From Verrucomicrobiota bacterium (GTDB lineage: Bacteria; Verrucomicrobiota; Kiritimatiellia; JAHIZV01), in NCBI GenBank assembly GCA_018814445.1, contig JAHIZV010000164.1, forward strand, positions 1 through 54,072: a DNA stretch of 54,072 nucleotides, in the 5' to 3' direction. Within the stretch, counting starts at the first letter, position 1. Every line of letters starts with the position of its first letter. The notes under the pieces are model-generated. The model saw nothing but the letters and a program-made list of their open reading frames with translations. It was not told where the DNA came from and made no database searches. The position numbers and the translations under genes are program-made. Of the stretch, positions 24,701 through 30,700 are shown in pieces.

Positions 24701-27700
24701 AGCGCGATCGATTCGAACGGCGTGACGGCGACGGATGTCGGGACGCTGTCCAACGGAACGGCCATGACCTTCACGGTGATTGACGACGACACGACATCGC
24801 CTCAGGTTGTTCATTTCGATATTTCGGGCGGAACTTCCGTCACTGCCACGAACCTGCAGGCGGGCGATATCGCGATCATCGGATTCAATTCCGACGGCAA
24901 TGACGACTTCGCGTTTGTAACGTTCGCGAATCTGCCCGCAGCGACGGACATCTATTTCACCGACCTCGGCTGGTTCAGCGGTAACTTCGTGACGGCGAAC
25001 GAGGGAGCCATTAAGTACACGACACCGGCCGGTGGACTGCCCGCCGGTACGGTGGTCGTCATTTCTGATCCGGGGGGGACACCCAGTGCCGATACAGGCA
25101 CGATCACGACCCCTGATGCGGGCTTTAACGTGTCGGGAACCGGCGATCAGATTCTGTCGTACCAGATCGCAGGCGGTGCGACGACGTTCCTCTTTGCGGT
25201 CAACCAGGACTCCACAGACTGGGTCTCGGGTGACGCTTCCGACAAGTCTGAAGTACCGGCGGGACTGACCGACGGCATCGATGCGATACACGCCGCCAAG
25301 AATCTCGGGGCGGCCGCGAATATCGACAATGGCGAGTACATAGGCATGCGCACCGGCACGATCCAGCAGTTGAAGTCCGCCATAACCAACAGCGCAAACT
25401 GGCACTTCGACGAGGACACCGCTTACACGCTCTCATCCGGTGATTTCAGTGTCAGCGGCGGAAAACTGCTCAAACGCGTTGCGGACGGCACGATCACCAA
25501 CGGCGGATGGTCGTTTACCGGCCTGGTGCAGGATGTCACGAGCGGCATCGATGCGGACGGTTCACCGGGCAGTGATCCGTTCCCGCCGCACTACGACCTT
25601 CTGGTCAGTGACGGCGGCGCGCCGGCCGCATGGGACAATCTGACCTTCGATTCTACTCCGTCCGACGGCGGCGCGAAGAGTTCCGCGGAAGCTCTGGCAG
25701 ACAGCAGCGTGCCGGGTATAGCCGCGACGGATGTGGAAATCGGGACATACACTGCCAAGGTCTATGTCGCTGACAATGATCATGACCGGACCGGGGACCG
25801 GCTGAGTACGACGGCAAGCTGGACGTTCGACATCTACGACGATGACACGAACAGCCCGACGACTTCCGGCTTTGTAGTGCAGGGCACCGAAGGTATTTCG
25901 ACCGTAACAGTCAGCGAGCTGACCTCCGCGGCAGGATGGTCTGTCACGGGCCTTGTGAACGACGCGGACAGCGGCGTCAACGTTGCCGGCGCATTGATGG
26001 TCCAGCCGACCAATTCCCCATACTTCATCCTGCTGGACCCGAACGGCAGCGAGAAGCTCACCAATGTCTTCGACGCGTCATTCGCTGACGGCGGAACCGG
26101 AGGAGTGAGCAATGACACGTTGAGCGCCATATCGAGTCCTGCGACCGGAACATGGACCGTCAGGGTGGTGGTTACCGATAACGATTTCGACCGTGCCGAC
26201 GATCAGCTCACTTCTACGAGCGAGTACACGTTTGTCGTCATCACAGGGCCGCCGGGTAATCCCAGCGGCATATCCCTTTCCGCAGACGGTGAGCAAGCCG
26301 CTGATCTGAGCTGGACGCGCAATGCCAACAACGACGACGTGATGGTCGTTCGTTCAACCGATGCTGTCGGAATCGCTCCGACTAATGGAGATGCCTACAC
26401 CGTCGGTGATCCGCTCGGCGCAAACGGCATGGTCATCTTCAATGGTTCCAGCACCGCCTTCAAAGATGTGGAGTTAACGGAAAGCACGCTTTATTACTAC
26501 TTCTTCTACAGCGTCGACGGATCTGTGAACTACTCTCATGGCCTGACCAACAACGTGACGACGGAGACGTTCGGCGCCGACGAGTGGTATGAATCCTTCT
26601 CTTATGATCTGGGAGATGATCTGGACGGGAAGAACCTGGGCAATGGATTCACCAACGAATGGAGTGCGAGTGCCGCGGCAACGTGGATCTCCGTCGGCAC
26701 CAACTTCTCGTCCGTGAGCGGATATTCCAGTGAGCATGGCCATGCGGTTTCCGTGACACCTCCGGATGTGACTACCCGGACCGCGACTCGCGGTATCGAA
26801 GCTGTGAACTGCGGTAAGCTCTACATCAGCTATATGGTTCGCTATCAGTATCCAGAGTCCGCTGAGAACCGCAAGTTTGTCGGCGCCAGTTTCATGGACG
26901 GCAGTACGGAAGAGCTGTTCTTCGGTGAAGTCACCAATCTCAATCAGGCTGTCGGCGTTGACCTGTTCGGCGATGGATCCGAATCTGACGCCGGTGCTGG
27001 AACGATGGGCGAAGCGCAGAACTACGTTGTGATAGGCGCTTACGACTTCGACTCGAAGCAGGCGAAAGTATTGATCTATACGAATGCTGCGACGATTCCG
27101 CAGACCGAACCTTCGACGTGGAGCGCGACGACGACGATGTCGACGGGTCCGACCGAGATCAATGGAATCCAGCTTTCCGCCGGCGCGAAGGTCGCCGGCA
27201 ATCCGGGTGAATGTCTCTTCGATGAGGTCAGAGTCGCGCGTACATGGGGCGATGTGCTTGAGCAGGCGCCGCCACGGCTGACTAATTACGTTGTCGATGT
27301 CGACAATCTTGTTTCCGACGGCCAGATGACCGGCGGCGTCTATGTTATCAGCGTGGACATGTACAGCACCGAAGGTATTGACTCCGATGGCACGCCGTTC
27401 ACGCCGAACTTCGACATACTGAATGCCAACGGGCAGGTTCTGACAGACGAGGACTTCGACACCTTCAACTACCGGAACTCCACCTCGGTATCGGCGACCA
27501 GCACATCGCACATTGTCGGCTATGCGAACAACGTCCTCGGGGTACACACCGTGCAGGTCAGCGCAGCGGCATCCAACGGCGCGCAGACCATTGATCAGAA
27601 CCTGCAGATTGACGACTGCACGAAGCTCGAGTTCACTGTCTATGACGACGATACGAACAACCCGACGTTCTACGGCTTCCACTATCCTGATGCCGCAGAG

Positions 27701-30700
27701 ACCGTAAACGGAAAAAGCTGCCTGGAACCGGGAGACATCGCGATTATCGGTTTCAACTACGACAATCCGGACGACTTCACGTTCGTAACACTGGTGGATA
27801 TCGCGGCGGGTTCGGAGATCAAGTTTACGGATGACGGTTGGCAGAAGAGTCACAGTTTCGTGGGTGGCGAGGGTGTTGTGACATGGACGAATGCCGCGCT
27901 GGTGTCGGCAGGCACAAAGGTGACAATAACAAACGCCAACAGCACAGATATTACCGCGGATGTTGGCACGGCAGAGCGGACATCAGGCAGTTTTGCTCTC
28001 GCGTCTGATGGTGACGGCATACTCGCCTACCAAGGCCCGGAAGCAGCGCCCGTATTCATCTACGCCCTGAACAGCGAAGGCAATGGATGGCAGAACGATG
28101 CAACCGATGCGAACTCCTCCGCTCTTCCGCTGGGGCTGAAGGACGGCTCGACGGCGATAGCGGTGAGTGAAAGCGACAACAGTGTCTACAACATGAGTAC
28201 GGTAACCGCGACGCGTTCCGAGCTACTGGTCGCAATCGGCAACCCGAACAACTGGAGCGGAAGCGATGTAACCCGCCAGACCGTGCCTCCGGCAGGGAGC
28301 TTTTCGGTAACGGGCGGGGGGCAGGCCTACGCGATGACGGACGCGCAGATGAAGGATGGCGGCTGGTCGTTCACTGGATTGATCTACGATGCCCAGAGCG
28401 GCGTCAACGCGGATGGAAGTCCGGGTGACGCGTATCCGACATATCCGCCGCACTATGACATCAATGTGAGCGATGGCGGTGCTCCGGCGGCATGGGACCA
28501 TGTCGCGTTTGACATCACCCCGTCTGACGGCGAGGGCACAACGGCCGTTGAGTTGTCCGCCACGAATGTGGCTGCGCTCGGTGCCGGCGATATAGAACTC
28601 GGCACATACACGGTCACGGTTTACGCGGTCGACAACGATACGGACCGTGCTTCTGACGCCCTGACTTTGCAGGGCTACTCCCGGTTCTGCGTGGTTGACG
28701 ACGACACCAATAACCCAAGTATTTCGGCGATCAAGATCTGGGGCAGCGAGGGCATGTGGACCGTTACTGTGGCTGAACTCAGCGGCGCTTCCGGATGGGC
28801 CATCACCGGTTTGGTCACGGACGCCGACAGTGGTATCAACGTCAACGGAACGTCATACGCTCAGCCGGACAATTCGCCGTATTTCGTGCTGTTGGATTCC
28901 AGCGGTGCGCCAAAACTCACGAACGTGTTTGATGCCGCCTTCGCGGATGGCGGCACGGGACCAGTCAGCAATGGAACGCTCGCGGCGATCACTTCGCTTT
29001 CGACCGGAACGTGGACTGCGCGAGTTGTCGTGACGGACGCCGATGATGACCGGACGGATGACCAACTGACCGTCACCAGTGAATACGCATTTGTAGTCGT
29101 GTCGACCGCGGTTGATAACCCCGGCGGGATCACCGTGTCGCCGGACGGCGAACAGGCGATGGACCTTTCCTGGAGCCTGAATGGTTCAGGGGATAACGTG
29201 CTCGTTCTCAGGTCCACTTCTTCGACAGCGGGTGCGTTCCCGACGAACAGTGACACGTACGCGGTTGGCGATCTGATCGGAAACGGAGAGGTGGTTTACA
29301 CGGGCACGGGGACGGCCTACAAGGATGTGGAACTCGGATCCAACACGGCGTACTACTACTTCTTCTACAGCAGAAACGCGACGACCGAGTATTCGACAGG
29401 TTTGACGAATAACAATACGACCGACAACACATTCAAGTACTACGAGATCTACGAATCGTTCTCCTACACGAATGCCGTCGGAATTGATGGAAAGAGCGGC
29501 GGAGTTGGATGGAGCGGCGCCTGGGCCGGCGGTGATGGCAGTATTTCCAACGCCAGCATGGCGGCGCCGCCGAACTATCCCGAGACGCACGGTCATCAAC
29601 TCGTATTCACGGATCCGGGCGTGAACCTCGGCAAGTCGCATCGGCGTGACTTCGATGCGATCGAGTGTGGATCGCTGTTCATTTCCTACATCGTAAGTCC
29701 CGAGAAGTCCGGCGCTTCTCAGTGGACCGGTATCGACCTGTTAAGCAATGGAACGGCCAGGTTTTTCATCGGCGCCCGGGGCAGCAGCGACAAGCTGGGT
29801 GTCGAGATTTCGAGCGGCGCCACATGGGATGATGGCAGCTACTCCATCACAGGATGGAACGCGGACACAGGCAATGTGCATGCGGTCATCCTGAAGTACG
29901 ACTTCGACACCCGTAAACTGCAGGCTAACGCCTACTGGGCCAACGGCACGACACCTGTGCCGACGAATGAGCCCGGAACCTGGGACGCCGAAATCACCGT
30001 GCCGGCGGGATGGGCAACGTCGCTGGACGGGATGACGCTGAAGATCGGCGGTCACAGTGGCGACACGGCTGGAACGACGTTCTTTGATGAGATTCGTGTC
30101 GGCAGAACCTGGAGCGAGATGTTGGCGGAGAGCTCGCCGCGATTGACCAACTATGCAGTAAACAGCGGCACGGACGTGACCGATGCAGAAATGACCGGCG
30201 GCGTCTACAGCGTGAGCGTGGACCTGTACTCGGACGAAGGCGTTCTCGATGGCCTCAGTGTTACAAACTTCAGCTTTGAGTTGCCTGATAGCCCGGTGGG
30301 CGATCCGGATCCTGACGCTTGGCAGAGTCTTACTTCAGGACCGGATACAGCAGGCGTAGTCGAATCCGGATATGCTCGGACGGGCGACCAGGTGCTCCAG
30401 TTCTACGTGCCGTCCGGGGCGACGGACGTAGGCGATTACCAGGAGTATTACCACAGTTTCACGATGGACCTGACGCCGGAGGACGAAGTCTATTTCAACG
30501 CGTATCTGCGGATGCGTCCCGACAACCCGATGCCGACGGGCACGACCGCGAAGATCGGTATTGAGTTCCGGGGCAACGGTTCAGAATCGAACCGCGTGGA
30601 AACATGGGTGACGAGCGAGGACCTCGAGTCGAATCGATGGACCGGCGTCAGCGTGAACGGAAAACCGATCGGCAACATCGATGAGATTCGTTGTACGATT

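Larger units (their letters stand above)
7384..30130 (+). repeat. Dispersed FnIII-like plus 'FDE[IV]RV' module, eight copies and one lone FnIII
   Basis: Each roughly 1-kb unit has an FnIII-like half ('DGxxAVDLSWTxxGSxDVMVVRS', 'YYYFFYSV') and a 220-residue ConA-like half. The second half runs from 'SFSYTNG' through 'GYPxxHGHA' and 'DGxTEELFFGE' to 'FDE[IV]RVxRTW'. Full copies lie at about 7700-8705, 10715-11700, 19255-20300, 21400-22370, 22380-23410, 23415-24410, 26255-27280 and 29110-30130; a lone FnIII is at 7384-7690. Two copies (22380 and 23415) are directly adjacent. The DNA for YYYFFYS is nearly identical in several copies. These are probably adhesive or spacer modules, possibly carbohydrate-binding. 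Confidence 0.75.

Noticed and set aside
26474-27853. Long minus-strand ORF (459 codons) opposite the giant gene
   Set aside because: It lies opposite clear FnIII, ConA-like and Ig-like modules. Its Arg/Val/Ile-rich translation is what antisense of Asp/Asn/Thr-rich repeats gives, and it has no recognisable domain or SD.
7384-30130. CRISPR-like or non-coding repeat array
   Set aside because: The repeats are long, in frame, degenerate at third positions and conserved at protein level, so they are domain repeats within a coding sequence.
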